Source: JAMXLO01 sp963794185 (GTDB lineage Bacteria; Pseudomonadota; Alphaproteobacteria; Acetobacterales; Acetobacteraceae). From it: a stretch of DNA of 64,000 nt. The stretch lies in NCBI GenBank assembly GCA_963794185.1, contig CAWCDM010000087.1, positions 1 through 64,000 on the forward strand. The letters are read 5' to 3'. Within the stretch, counting starts at the first letter, position 1, and every line of letters begins with the position of its first letter. Both the position numbers and the translations under genes were made by a program. The notes beneath the pieces were generated by a model that ran no database searches, was not told where the DNA came from, and was given only the letters and a program-made list of their open reading frames with translations. Positions 27,890 to 38,911 of this stretch are shown piece by piece.

Positions 27890-28783
27890 TCAACGCCAAC
27901 GACGATGAAACCAGAGCCATTGGTCCGGATATTCCCGGATCCAGCGCTCGACAACCGCGGTGATCAACTGCGTGGTCTGCTGCACATCGATGCGGCCGCC
28001 GACATCGCGCGGCAGCGCGAACGGCCCTTCGGCGGCGATGCGGAAGCGGCGGTCCGGCAGGCGGATCACGCGGACGCCCACCACGGGGCAATCGAACTGG
28101 CGGGCGAGGCGGGCAATGCTGGGATTGGCCTTGCAGCGCCGGCCGAAGAACGTCACGTCGACGCCGCGCGAGAAGTGCTGGTCCACCAGCATGCCGAGAT
28201 GCTCGCCGCGATCGAGTGCGGCGGCCATTTCCAGGGGCGCCTGCGCGCGGCTGCGAATCAACCGTCCCATCAGCGGCGCGCGGATGCGAGCGATCTCGTT
28301 CGCCACCGCCTTGTTGTTCGGCATGCGGTATAGCACAGCCGATGGCAGCCCGTGTGCGGCGGCCATCACCGCAGGCAATTCCCAGTTCGCGAGATGCGCC
28401 GCGAAGCAGAGTGCCGGCTTGCCGTCGTGCTGGAGGTCGATGAACATCTGTGCATCGTCGGTGACGATGCGGCCGGTGTTCGGATGTTCCGTGTCGTAGT
28501 CCCACAGTCGGCCGAGGTGGACATACTCGCCGGCGACTCGTCCGAGATTGTCCCATGCTGCGCGGACGGTTGCGTCAATCCAGCCGGCATCCTTGTCGGG
28601 AAAGGCGGCTCGAAGGTTCGCGCGTCCGATGCGGTGGGACGGCAGCAGCGGTCCGAAGCGGCGTGCCATCGCGCCGCAGATATCGGATGCACGGTCGGGA
28701 TCGGTCCGCCGCAATGCGGCCAGCAGGTATTTCACGATGCGGCCAAGCAGCCGATCGGCGTAGAGCGAGAGTTGGCGGAGCAT
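27890..28783 (-). CDS. lipid A biosynthesis (LpxL/HtrB-type) acyltransferase
   Basis: 297-residue inner-membrane acyltransferase of the lauroyl/myristoyl group that adds secondary acyl chains to Kdo-lipid A. Seen: N-terminal amphipathic/membrane helix 'LLGRIVKYLLAALRR', 'RANLRAAFPDKD', catalytic H-x4-E in 'HLANWE' (about 130-135), 'YRMPNNKAVANEIARIR', 'GMLVDQHFSRGVDVTFFGR' and the terminal 'YPDQWLWFHRRWR', all typical. Single gene on this strand; the region just upstream carries a transposase remnant. Catalytic residues are intact. Confidence 0.92.
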   Translation of the reverse strand: MLRQLSLYADRLLGRIVKYLLAALRRTDPDRASDICGAMARRFGPLLPSHRIGRANLRAAFPDKDAGWIDATVRAAWDNLGRVAGEYVHLGRLWDYDTEHPNTGRIVTDDAQMFIDLQHDGKPALCFAAHLANWELPAVMAAAHGLPSAVLYRMPNNKAVANEIARIRAPLMGRLIRSRAQAPLEMAAALDRGEHLGMLVDQHFSRGVDVTFFGRRCKANPSIARLARQFDCPVVGVRVIRLPDRRFRIAAEGPFALPRDVGGRIDVQQTTQLITAVVERWIREYPDQWLWFHRRWR

Positions 28784-28816
28784 TTAGGGCAGGTTCAAAC
28801 GGATCGGAGAAGAACA

Positions 28817-28990
28817 CTCCGCACCGAGGCCAAACACCACAGACTCAAGGGCCGGATTGGCGGTGGCAAGGCTACGCTCGCCGTCGGGAACAAGCTGATG
28901 GTGTGCAGCTCGCTCATGCTCTCCGACGGCTGCTACTCCCGCGACCTCGGCGCGCACTATCTCGATCACAGAAGCCAATATGGCAGGACC
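28817..28990 (+). pseudogene. IS110-type transposase, C-terminal remnant
   Basis: A 58-codon stretch without start reads 'LRTEAKHHRLKGRIGGGKAT' ... 'MLSDGCYSRDLGAHYLD'. The pattern 'HRL-x4-GK(A)-x2-AV ... ML-x3-G-Y-x2-LGA-x-Y-x-D' is the conserved end of IS110/IS1111 transposases. Nothing upstream encodes the DEDD catalytic part, so this is a decayed fragment about 30 bases from the acyltransferase start. No terminal repeats were recognised. It lies within the 336-base gap 28784-29119 together with a type B repeat. Confidence 0.5.
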
Positions 28991-29034
28991 AGTGGCATCA
29001 GCGACGCGCGAGAGTCCAAACGGCAGTTGAGGAC

Positions 29035-29094
29035 TGGTGCACCCTCTCCCGCCGCTTCGCGGCGACCTCTCCCGCAATCGGGCGAGGTGTACAT
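29035..29094. repeat. half-length palindromic repeat (type B)
   Basis: TGGTGCACCCTCTCCCGC, an inner hairpin GCCGCTTCGCGGC, and CCTCTCCCGCAATCGGGCGAGGTGTACATT: the right half of the composite type B repeat seen complete at 59843. It lies just after the transposase remnant. Confidence 0.65.
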
Positions 29095-29119
29095 TTTCTT
29101 TCTTCAATCGGACCCCGTC

Positions 29120-29623
29120 CTAAGCCCGCACCGGCTGCCAGTCCTGCGGCGTGTCGTGGTCGGGATGCTGGAAGTTGGTGATGGCCGTCAGGTCCTCGGG
29201 CGCACCGGCCTCGCCGGTTCGGCGCGCGGGCAACGACGCAAGCGCTGCCGGCTCAACGGTGGTCCACCGCCCCTCGATGCCATCCACCTGGAACAGTGTC
29301 ACTGCTTCCGGCGTGTCCAGACTGCCGATCGACACGCTGATCGATCCGGGTCGCCTGACGTAGGCAAAGTAGAGCGGCGTGCCGCACCGCGGACAGAAGC
29401 CACGCTCCGCCGCCGACGAACTGCGGAACGTACCCGGCGTGCCGCGCGTCCACGCGAACTGCTGCGTGGCGACGTTGGCCCACGCCGTGTACGGTCCGCC
29501 GACCGCCTTCTGGCACATCCGGCAATGGCAGATGCCGGCATTTGTCGGTGGCGCATACAGCGCGTAGCGCACCGCGCCGCATTGGCAGCCACCGGTCAGC
29601 ACGGGGGTGCGTTGCTCGCTCAT
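29120..29623 (-). CDS. GFA-family zinc protein (glutathione-dependent formaldehyde-activating-like)
   Basis: 167-residue GFA/CENP-V fold protein. Zinc-binding cysteines: 'GGCQCGAVRY' (about 12-21), 'CHCRMCQK' (about 32-39) and 'FCPRCGTPL' (about 77-85). Founding members speed the reaction of formaldehyde with glutathione; most relatives have unknown substrates. Starts 17 bases after the lactate permease stop on the same strand, so the two may be co-transcribed. Linkage with lactate use is not obvious. Confidence 0.9.
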   Translation of the reverse strand: MSEQRTPVLTGGCQCGAVRYALYAPPTNAGICHCRMCQKAVGGPYTAWANVATQQFAWTRGTPGTFRSSSAAERGFCPRCGTPLYFAYVRRPGSISVSIGSLDTPEAVTLFQVDGIEGRWTTVEPAALASLPARRTGEAGAPEDLTAITNFQHPDHDTPQDWQPVRA

Positions 29624-29639
29624 CGGCGCCTCCGATCCG

Positions 29640-31298
<1,659 letters not shown>

Positions 31299-31441
31299 TG
31301 CTTCCCCCTGGGTTTCCCCCGGCACCCGTCTGGCTTGCCGCCAGTTATGGCCGGACGCGAACTCGACAAATGGCCGATGTTGCAGTCAGGCCGGTGGATG
31401 CGCCATGAATGTTTGTTTGGCAACCTCCTGGGAGTAATGCA

Positions 31442-32431
31442 ATGCGCGCCGTGTGGTACGATCGGCAAGGCCCCGCGAGGGACGTGCTCGTCTGCGGTGA
31501 ACTGCCGACGCCCGAGCCGGGCAGCTACGAAGTTCGCGTTCGCCTGGAGGCCGCGGGGGTCAACCCGTCCGATACCTATCGTCGGCGCGGCCCGGCGCCC
31601 GCCATGGAGTATCCACGCGTCGTGACCAGCAGCGACGGCGCCGGCGTGGTGGATCGCGTCGGGGCGATGGTGCCGGAGAGCTGGGTGGGCAAGCGCGTCT
31701 GGCTGTACAACGGACAGCGCAACGGGCGGTGGATGGGCACCGCGGCGGAATGCATCGCGCTGAACGTCGACCTGGTGACCGAACTGCCCGCGCATGTGTC
31801 ATTCGCCGAGGGCGCCACGCTCGGCATTCCGGGCATGACGGCGCATTTCTGTGTGTTCGTCGGCGGTCCTGTGCAGGGGCGCACGGTGCTGGTCACCGGT
31901 GCAGCCGGCGCGGTCGGCCATTATGCGGTGCAGCTTGCCAAATGGGCGGGCGCCACGGTGATCGCCACCGTGAGCTCGGAGGCGAAGGCGGAACGTGCGC
32001 GGGCAGGGGGCGCCGATGCGGTCATCAACTACCGGCAGGAGGACGTTGCCGCACGCGTGCGGGAACTCACCGGCGGGACCGGCGTGGACCACGTGGTGGA
32101 TGTCGACTTCGGCGGCAATCTCGCGGCAAGTCTGGGCAGCGTGCGAGCCAATGGCAGCATCGCGATCTACGCCTCGAACGGCGACCGCACGCCGCGCGTG
32201 CCGATCGGCGAACTGATGCAGCGCAACGTGTCACTGTATCCGATGTCGCTGCCGGGCTCGCCGCATGCGTCGCGCAAGCGTGCGCAGACCGACATTGCGC
32301 ACTGGATCGCAACGGGACACCGCGCGCTGTCGGTCGCGGCCCGCTTCCCGCTCTACGAGGCGGCAGCGGCGCATGAGGCGGTGGAGCGGGGAGACAAGGT
32401 CGGAACCGTCGTCATCGAGTGCGCGCGGTAG
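31442..32431 (+). CDS. NADPH:quinone reductase-type oxidoreductase (MDR superfamily)
   Basis: About 329-residue zeta-crystallin-like medium-chain reductase, cytosolic, using NADPH to reduce quinones or enoyl substrates. GroES-like N-terminal domain ('AAGVNPSDTYRRRG', about 38-51) without the structural-zinc cysteines, Rossmann motif in 'VLVTGAAGAVGHYAVQLAKW' (about 143-162), then 'GADAVINYR' and 'GVDHVVDVDFGG'. The start at 31442 follows GGGAG. Single gene; partner and substrate unknown. Confidence 0.9.
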   Translation: MRAVWYDRQGPARDVLVCGELPTPEPGSYEVRVRLEAAGVNPSDTYRRRGPAPAMEYPRVVTSSDGAGVVDRVGAMVPESWVGKRVWLYNGQRNGRWMGTAAECIALNVDLVTELPAHVSFAEGATLGIPGMTAHFCVFVGGPVQGRTVLVTGAAGAVGHYAVQLAKWAGATVIATVSSEAKAERARAGGADAVINYRQEDVAARVRELTGGTGVDHVVDVDFGGNLAASLGSVRANGSIAIYASNGDRTPRVPIGELMQRNVSLYPMSLPGSPHASRKRAQTDIAHWIATGHRALSVAARFPLYEAAAAHEAVERGDKVGTVVIECAR

Positions 32432-32487
32432 AGCGGGCTCAGGCTCCAGCGGTTCTGATTTTGCGCAGAGAAGGCGGTGGTGGAGCA

Positions 32488-32638
32488 GTCGTCATGCCGA
32501 CGCAGAGCCTGCCCCGAGCGAAGGCCGGGGTCGGCATCCACGCCTTTCCGATGCCCTGACCAACGAAAGTCGTGGATGGCCGGCCGCAACCGGTCCTCGG
32601 GCGGCCCTTTGGCCCGACCCGTCGGCCGACCATGACGA
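32488..32638. repeat. inverted intergenic repeat (type C)
   Basis: GTCATGCCGACGCAG...CGGCATCCACG on the left and CGTGGATGGCCGG...GGCCGACCATGACGA on the right form an imperfect inverted pair of the 'GTCATG...ATCCACG' class common in alphaproteobacteria. It fills about half of the 325-base gap 32432-32756, which shows no gene. Confidence 0.65.
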
Positions 32639-32756
32639 GCAAGCGCTGTGGTGCAGCGTTCGCCAACACGAGAACTGCTGGCGCCTTTCCACAACGGTTG
32701 CCTCCTGGCGCACCGTGGTACTAAGCTTTGCCAAACCAGAAACGAGAGGGACGGCC

Positions 32757-33768
32757 ATGACCAGGCGCAGGCAATTCCTGACCGACTCGCTGACCGGGGC
32801 CGCTGCAGCGCTGGCGGCGTTCGGCATAAACCCGGCGCTGGCGCAGGAGATGGGCAAGGTGGCGGGCCGATCCGACAAGCCGCTGAAGGCCGCCTTCTCC
32901 AATGCCGGACTGCAGGCGACGTGGTGCGCGCAGGGGAAGCAGGCGGCGGAATACTGGGGCAAGCTGTTCAACGTGGACGTGACCTGGTTCGACGGTGAGC
33001 TGGCCGCGCCGAAGCAGCGTGCGGCGATCGACAACATGGCCTCGCAGAAGTGGGATTTTGTCGCCATTCAGGCCTTCGGCATCGGCACGCTGACCGCGCC
33101 GGTGAACAAGATGATCGACAGCGGCACCCCGGTCATCGACATGGACACGCTGATCGCACCGCTCGAATTCGATCAACGTCCACAGCTTCCTCGCACCCGA
33201 CAACGAGTTCATGGGCGCGTCCGTCACGCAATCGCTGGTCGATGCGATCAACGGCGAAGGGACGATGATCATGACCCAGGGCGCGCTCGGCCACACCGGC
33301 GCGCAGGGCCGCGCGCGCGGGTTCGAATCCATCGTCCGGAAGTATCCGAAGATCCAGGTGCTGGACACCCAGCCCGCGGATTGGGACGTGACCAAGGTGG
33401 CGCGAATCTGGGAAACGCTGCTGACGAAATATCCCAAGATCAGCGCCGCCTACTTCCACAATGACGACATGGCGCTCGCCGCGGCCAACGTGATGAAGGC
33501 GCATAACCGCACCGAAATCCTGATCGGCGGGTGCGACGCCATGCCGCCGGCGCTTGCCGCGGTGAGCGATGGACGCATGCATGCCACGGTGCGCAACCCG
33601 TCCTGCCGGATCCACGGCGGCGCGATCGTTGCCGGCGTCGCGGCGGTGGTCGCCGGAGAAAAGACCGGGCCAGGCGGCATTCCCAAGAACATCGTCACCG
33701 ATGGTCCGGTCGTCACGAAGGCAAACGCGGCCGGGATGGCGTGGATGGAGACGCACTTCCTGATCTGA
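32757..33768 (+). CDS. sugar-type ABC transporter substrate-binding protein (frame break)
   Basis: About 336-residue periplasmic binding protein of the RbsB/type-1 class. The signal sequence 'MTRRRQFLTDSLTGAAAALAAF' has a Tat-like RR motif. Mature blocks: 'KAAFSNAGLQATWCAQGKQA', 'DFVAIQAFGIGTLTAPVNKM', 'GTPVIDMDT' and, after a one-base insertion near 33171, 'NVHSFLAPDNEFMGASV', 'YFHNDDMALAAANVMKAH' and 'IGGCDAMPPALAAVSDG'. The ribosome site GAGAGGGA fixes the start. First gene of an operon with an ATPase (7-base gap) and a permease. Ligand unknown. Confidence 0.9.
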
Positions 33769-33775
33769 TCCGTTC

Positions 33776-35269
33776 GTGGCGCCGCCTCTGCTGGAACTGT
33801 CCGGGATCACCAAGGCGTTCGGTGGCGTCACGGCGCTGCACGACGTGCATTTCTCGCTGCTGCCCGGGGAAATCCACGGGCTGGTCGGCGAGAACGGCGC
33901 GGGCAAGTCCACGCTGATGAAGATCATCGCCGGCGTGCATGCCGAGTATCAGGGCGCGATGCGTCTGGATGGGCGGCAGGTCCGCTTCGCCTCGCCACGG
34001 GATGCAAGGGCGGCGGGGATCGGCATGGTGCATCAGGAACTCTCCGCCGTGCGCGACCTGTCCGTGGCGGAGAACGTTCACCTGGGCATGCAGCCGGTCA
34101 ATCGGCTCGGCTTGATCGACTGGCGCGCGATGCGGCGCGGCGCCGCCGAACACCTGCAAAGTCTCGGCATCGATGTCGATCCGCGCACGCGCATGGGCGC
34201 ATTGCCGGTCGGGCTGCAGCAGCTCGTGGAACTCACCCGCGTGCTGTTCTCCGGTGCGCGGATCATCATCCTGGACGAGCCCACCTCGGCGCTCTCGCCA
34301 CCGGAAATCGAGCGACTGTTCGCACTGCTGCGCCGGCTGCGCGAGGCCGGCCGCAGTATCGTGTTCATCTCGCACTTCCTCGATGATGTGCTGGCCATTT
34401 GCGACCGCGTCACGGTGTTCCGCAACGCGCGGACGGTGGCGACCGAACCGTGCGTCGCCGTTGACAAGCGCTGGGTGATCGGCCGCATGATCGGCGCGGG
34501 GCACGAAGGGCTGCAGGAAAGCTACCTCTCCGAAATTCCGCTGCGCAGCAGGCCGGGCGCGAAGGTCGTCCTCGCGGTCGACAGGCTGAGCCGCACGGGC
34601 GCGTATCGTGACGTGTCGCTTTGTGTGCGCCAGGGTGAGGTGCTCGGGATCTACGGGTTCCTGGGTTCGGGGCAGCTCGAACTTGCGCGAACGTTGTTCG
34701 GCCGGCTGGCGGCAGAACGCGGGCGCATCACGCTCGACGGCCGGGCGACGCGGTTTTCGTCCACGGCGCGTGCACGGCGGGCCGGGATGGCGTTCCTGCC
34801 GGAGAGTCGCCGCATGATGCTGTTTGCCGCCGAGCCGGTGTTCAAGAACGTGACGATCGCCATTCTGCATCGCATCCACCGAATTTGGCTGCGGCCAGGG
34901 TTGGAGCGCGGCATTGCCGAGCGTCAGGTGGAGCGGCTGCGCATTCGCCCCCCCCGTGTGGGACGCATGCTCGGTACGCTTTCCGGCGGCAATCAGCAGA
35001 AGGTGGCGTTGGCGAAATGGCTGACCCATCTGCCGCGCGTCTTGGTACTGAGCGAACCGACCCGCGGGATGGACGTCGGTGCAAAGGATGACGTGGTGCA
35101 GATCGTGCGTGGTTTGCGTGGGCAGGGCATCGGCATCGTGGTGGTCTCGACCGAGCCGGAAACGGTGCTCTCGCTGGCCGACCGCATCCTGGTCATGAAG
35201 AAGGGCAGCGTGATCCGCGAATTCGCCGATGAGCTGGTCAGCAAGGACCGATTGCTGGAAGCCGCATGA
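33776..35269 (+). CDS. sugar-type ABC transporter ATPase, two nucleotide-binding domains
   Basis: About 497-residue RbsA/XylG-like ATPase with a GTG start. Domain 1: Walker A 'GENGAGKST' (about 39-47), 'GMVHQELSAVRDLSVAEN', signature region 'LPVGLQQLVELTRVL' and Walker B 'IIILDEPTSAL'. Domain 2 lacks a normal P-loop ('GFLGSGQLEL'), as usual in this family, and has 'LSGGNQQKVALAKWL'. In its Walker B the usual Asp is Ser ('LVLSEPTRGMD') while the Glu is kept, an unusual change. The permease start overlaps its stop by four bases. Confidence 0.92.
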   Translation: MAPPLLELSGITKAFGGVTALHDVHFSLLPGEIHGLVGENGAGKSTLMKIIAGVHAEYQGAMRLDGRQVRFASPRDARAAGIGMVHQELSAVRDLSVAENVHLGMQPVNRLGLIDWRAMRRGAAEHLQSLGIDVDPRTRMGALPVGLQQLVELTRVLFSGARIIILDEPTSALSPPEIERLFALLRRLREAGRSIVFISHFLDDVLAICDRVTVFRNARTVATEPCVAVDKRWVIGRMIGAGHEGLQESYLSEIPLRSRPGAKVVLAVDRLSRTGAYRDVSLCVRQGEVLGIYGFLGSGQLELARTLFGRLAAERGRITLDGRATRFSSTARARRAGMAFLPESRRMMLFAAEPVFKNVTIAILHRIHRIWLRPGLERGIAERQVERLRIRPPRVGRMLGTLSGGNQQKVALAKWLTHLPRVLVLSEPTRGMDVGAKDDVVQIVRGLRGQGIGIVVVSTEPETVLSLADRILVMKKGSVIREFADELVSKDRLLEAA

Positions 35270-36297
35270 GCGATTCCCCGGATACCGCCCGCGCGACCAC
35301 CGCACCGCGCACGGGTATTCTGAACCTGCTCCACGGGCAGCTGCGCAATGTCGCACCCTTCGCGACGCTGCTCGTGCTGGTGATCTTCTTCTGGGCGGCA
35401 AGCGATTCCTTCGCGACGCTCGGCAACCTCGAGAACATCCTCACGCAGATCTCGGTAACGGGGATCATCGCTGTGGGCCTCACCTTCGTGATCCTGTGCG
35501 CCGAGATCGACCTGTCGGTGGCGAGCATTGCCAACGCGACAGGCATCGTGGTGGCGTATTTCACCGCGCAGGATGCCAGCGTGACGATCGCCAATGTCCC
35601 CCTTGCGGGCTCGGCGGCAATCCTGATCGCGCTTGCGTCGTGTTTCGCGCTGGGCGCGGTCAACGCCTTCGGACTGACCCGGATCGGCATTCCGAGCTTC
35701 ATCATGACGCTCGCGATGCTGCAGATCGCGGCAGGCATCTGCGCATTGTTGGTGCGCGGACAGATCGCCTATGCCGTGCCGGCGCTCGTGGGCACGCTGG
35801 GTTCGCGCTCGCTCGGGCCGGTGCCGTGGATCGTGATCGTCGCCGCGCTGTTCCTGCTGGTGGGCCATGTCGTGCTCACCTACACACGATTCGGCCGCTA
35901 CGTGTACATGACCGGAGGGAACCGGGAAGCGGCAGAATATTCCGGCGTCAATGTCCGGATGATTCTCTCGGCGGTGATGATCGTCTCGGCGATGTGCTCG
36001 GGCGTCGCCGGCATGCTCGGGGTGGCGTATTTCGGCAGCGCGCAGCAGAACGAGTTCGATACCTACCTGCTCGACAGCATCTCCGCGGTGGTGGTGGGCG
36101 GCACGAGCCTGTTCGGCGGGCAGGGCGGCATCGGCAATACGATCATCGGGCTGTTCGTGCTGGGCGTGCTGAACAACGGGCTCGACCACATCAATATCGA
36201 CAGCTTCCTCAAGATCCTGATCCGCGGTCTCATTCTGCTGGTGGCGCTGGTGATCAATGTCTACGCGCAGCGGATGCGGTTGGCGGAGCAGGCGTAG
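35266..36297 (+). CDS. sugar-type ABC transporter permease, RbsC-like
   Basis: 343-residue inner-membrane permease of the BPD_transp_2 family with about ten helices. Family blocks: 'SVTGIIAVGLTFVILCAEID' (about 64-83) followed by 'LSVASIANATGI', then 'GIPSFIMTLAMLQIAAGI', 'TRFGRYVYMTGGNREAAEYS' and 'VVVGGTSLFGGQGGIGNTII'. ATGA overlap with the ATPase. The next gene, a FAD oxidoreductase, starts 38 bases on and may use the imported solute. Confidence 0.93.
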   Translation: MSDSPDTARATTAPRTGILNLLHGQLRNVAPFATLLVLVIFFWAASDSFATLGNLENILTQISVTGIIAVGLTFVILCAEIDLSVASIANATGIVVAYFTAQDASVTIANVPLAGSAAILIALASCFALGAVNAFGLTRIGIPSFIMTLAMLQIAAGICALLVRGQIAYAVPALVGTLGSRSLGPVPWIVIVAALFLLVGHVVLTYTRFGRYVYMTGGNREAAEYSGVNVRMILSAVMIVSAMCSGVAGMLGVAYFGSAQQNEFDTYLLDSISAVVVGGTSLFGGQGGIGNTIIGLFVLGVLNNGLDHINIDSFLKILIRGLILLVALVINVYAQRMRLAEQA

Positions 36298-36334
36298 CGA
36301 CCGCCGGGTGGCAGGCTGAGAACAGGGGGTGGGC

Positions 36335-37865
36335 ATGATCGACGCGGCGGAATGTGTGGTGATCGGGTCGGGCGCACTCGGGTCCAGTGTGGCATTCCAT
36401 CTGGCGAAGTCCGGCAGGCAGGTCGCACTGGTGGACAAGCACGCACTCGGCTCGCAGACCTCGCCGCGGGCGGCCGGGCTTACCTCGCTGGCGCGCGGCA
36501 CCGATCTGATGACGCAGCTTGCCAAACGCGCGGTGCGCAAGATCGAGGGGTTCGAGGCGGAAACCGGCGAGAAGATCGTATTCCATCAGCCTGGCGCACT
36601 GAAGATCGCCCGGCTGCCAGAGCATGTGGAGCAGCTCCGGCGCGAGGTCGAGCGCGGGCGGCGCATGGGAACCGGGATCGAGATGATTTCCCCGCAGGAG
36701 GCGCGGGCGAAGAATCCGTTCCTGCACACGACCGGCATTCTCGGCGTGATCTATTCACCGACCGATCTCTATCTGGAGCCATCGCAAATCCCCAACCTGT
36801 ACGCGCGCGCGGCGGAGCGGCATGGCGTGACGATGCTGCCGCACACGCTGGTGACCGGCATCGCCACACGCAACGGTGCGGTCAGCGGCGTGGTGACGGA
36901 GCATGGAATGATACGCTGCGAGACTGTGGTGGATGCGGCCGGCGCCTGGCTCCGCGCGGTGGCGGCGCTGTCCGGCGCGAACGTCGCGGTCGTGCCGACG
37001 CGTCATCAGTTGCTGATCACCGAACCCATCGAGGGCGTCGATGCGATGCAGCCGATCACCCGGATTATCGATGTGAACGTCTATGTCCGGCCGGATGAGG
37101 GCGGACTGATGCTGGGCGGCTACGAGCAGGCGCCGCTGCAGTACCGATGCGCAGGCGCTGCCGGCGCGGTTCGATATCGCCGACCTGCCGCTCGATGTCG
37201 GCGTGCTGCGCGGCTTCGCGGATTCCGTGCGCGAGCAGCTTCCGATATTCCAGCGCGTGCCCGACGAGATCGGGCTGCGCGTGCATCGCGGTGGACTTCC
37301 GACCATGACTTCCGATGGTGAACACACCGTCGGACCGGTGCCAGGGGTTCGCGGGCTTTATGTGGCGGGCGGCTGCTGCGTCGGCGGGTTGTCGATGGCG
37401 CCGGCAATCGGCGAGGCCTTGGCCGCCTGGATCACCGACGGCGGCCCGCCGATGGATCTTTCTCCGCTCGCGCCCGGACGCGAGGGCGCAATGGACGAGG
37501 GGGCTCTGAAGGCCGCGTGCCGGCTGCAATACGCGCATCACTACTGGGAACATGTGCCGCGGCCGTCGAGTTTGCGGTCTTGCCGACAGAGATTCAGCAG
37601 ATCCATGGCTGCGATGCGGCGCCCGCGCCACAACGAGACGGCATGGGCGTGTCGAACCAACGGCCTGAACCATTCATCGTCGATCACCGCTCGTTTTCAT
37701 GTCATGGCAGGGCGCGTCCCGGCCATCAGTAGCTGCGCCGGCGCTGGTGGGATGGCCGGGACACGCCCGGTCACGACGGTTGGGCGGGCGTGTCAAAGCC
37801 GGTCGGCACATGCCACCAGCAGATCGGCCAGTTCTTCGATCAGCGTGTCCTGCCCGACCAGATGA
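36335..37865 (+). CDS. FAD-dependent oxidoreductase, DAO family (frame break; C-terminal end uncertain)
   Basis: DadA/SoxB-like FAD enzyme that oxidises an amine or amino acid. Rossmann motif 'VIGSGALGSSVAFHLAKSG' (about 8-26), substrate-domain blocks 'SPRAAGLTSLARG' and 'YLEPSQIPNLYARAA', then 'DAAGAWLRAVAAL' and, after an extra C near 37144, 'HRGGLPTMTSDGEHTVGPVP' and 'GLYVAGGCCVGGLSMAPAIG', the FAD-closing loop. The conserved part ends near 37570 (about 410 residues, normal length), but the frame runs on to 37865 through a type C repeat with no family likeness, so the native stop is probably lost. The ribosome site AGGGGG supports 36335. Follows the sugar-type ABC operon. Confidence 0.82.
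37701..37778. repeat. inverted repeat (type C) inside the tail of the FAD oxidoreductase frame
   Basis: GTCATGGCAGGGCGCGTCCCGGCCATC (left) pairs imperfectly with GATGGCCGGGACACGCCCGGTCACGAC (right). Placed between the convergent oxidoreductase and hydrolase genes, 15 bases from the end of the latter. Confidence 0.65.
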
Positions 37866-38909
37866 TGCGTCGCGCCCTTCAGCACATGGTCCTGGCACCG
37901 CGCGCCGGCGGCCCGCGACCACAGCCGGACCTGGCCGGGGAAGACCAGCGTATCCGCTGAGTAGAGTACGTTCAGTACCGGGACCGACGTGCGTGCCAGA
38001 CAGGCCGGGCCATCGGCACGCGACAGCCGCGCGCTCCACTGGCTGAGGAAGGACCGCAGCGTCGAAAACCGCCCGAGATTGGTCGGCCCGTAGTTCGACC
38101 GCTTCGTGTGGCTTACCGCGCGATCGCTCGGATCAAGCGACAAATCGAGGAACCGCGGGTCGGCCACCGTGCGGTAGACGATGAACGGTTCGTCCTTGAT
38201 ACGCTCTTGATCCGCGTCCGCGTTCAGCGCCGCGAGGCGGCCCAGCACCCAGTCGGTGATGCGGTTGTTGCGCGCGACCTGCGCGGCGCGATAGTGCGAC
38301 AGCCAGGCGGGATCGTACGGCGGCCCGTTGGCCGGATTGTACATGTCCAGCGCCGGATCGGTCGCATACATGTCCCGCTCATCGACCACCGCGGGATCGA
38401 TCCACTCCACCATCGTGAGTGCGCGCCCCGGATGCGCGGCCAGCATCGCCAGCGCATCGACCGGCGGCAATTGTTCCGGCCGCAGCTCGAACGGCGCGCC
38501 GTCCGGCGTGGTGGTGACGCTGATCTGCTCGGCCTCCGCCTGGTAGAATGCCGCGAGCGAGCCGCCGCCGGAATTGCCCAGCAATACGATCCGCTCATAG
38601 CCTAGTTTGCGCAGATAGCCGACGCCGGCGCCGAGGTCCTGGATCGCCCGCTCCATGATCAGCGTCGAGTCGTTGGCGACGTAGCGCGTGTTCAAACCCA
38701 GGATTGCCCGCCCGCGCCGCTGCATGGGACCGATCAGATAGTGGCCCATGAAGTTGCTGGTCGGATGGATCACCACGAAGGCGATGCGCTTGCCGCAGCC
38801 TTCGTCGGCCAGCCGGCCATACACCTGCGGGAAACAGGTTGTTCAGGCCGCTCTGGCTGTCGTATCCGCTGCCGCGCGGGACATCGATTGCGACCAGCTT
38901 CGATTGCAC
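37793..38909 (-). CDS. alpha/beta hydrolase (frame break near N-terminus)
   Basis: About 372-residue alpha/beta-hydrolase. The true N-terminus, in the neighbouring frame, is a GTG at 38909 reading 'VQSKLVAIDVPRGSGYDSQS'; a one-base insertion near 38826 breaks it before 'YGRLADEGCGKRIAFVVIHP'. The nucleophile elbow 'LLGNSGGGSLAA' carries the Ser, and 'KGATHHL' near the end carries the likely catalytic His; the acid is probably in 'LYSADTLVFP'. Two bases separate it from the VOC gene stop, so they form an operon. Family substrates are unknown esters or ring-cleavage products. Confidence 0.82.
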
Positions 38910-38911
38910 GG

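Noticed and set aside
34993..36540. 515-codon minus-strand frame opposite the sugar-type permease
   Set aside because: Antisense shadow; the plus strand has a complete permease with all family blocks.
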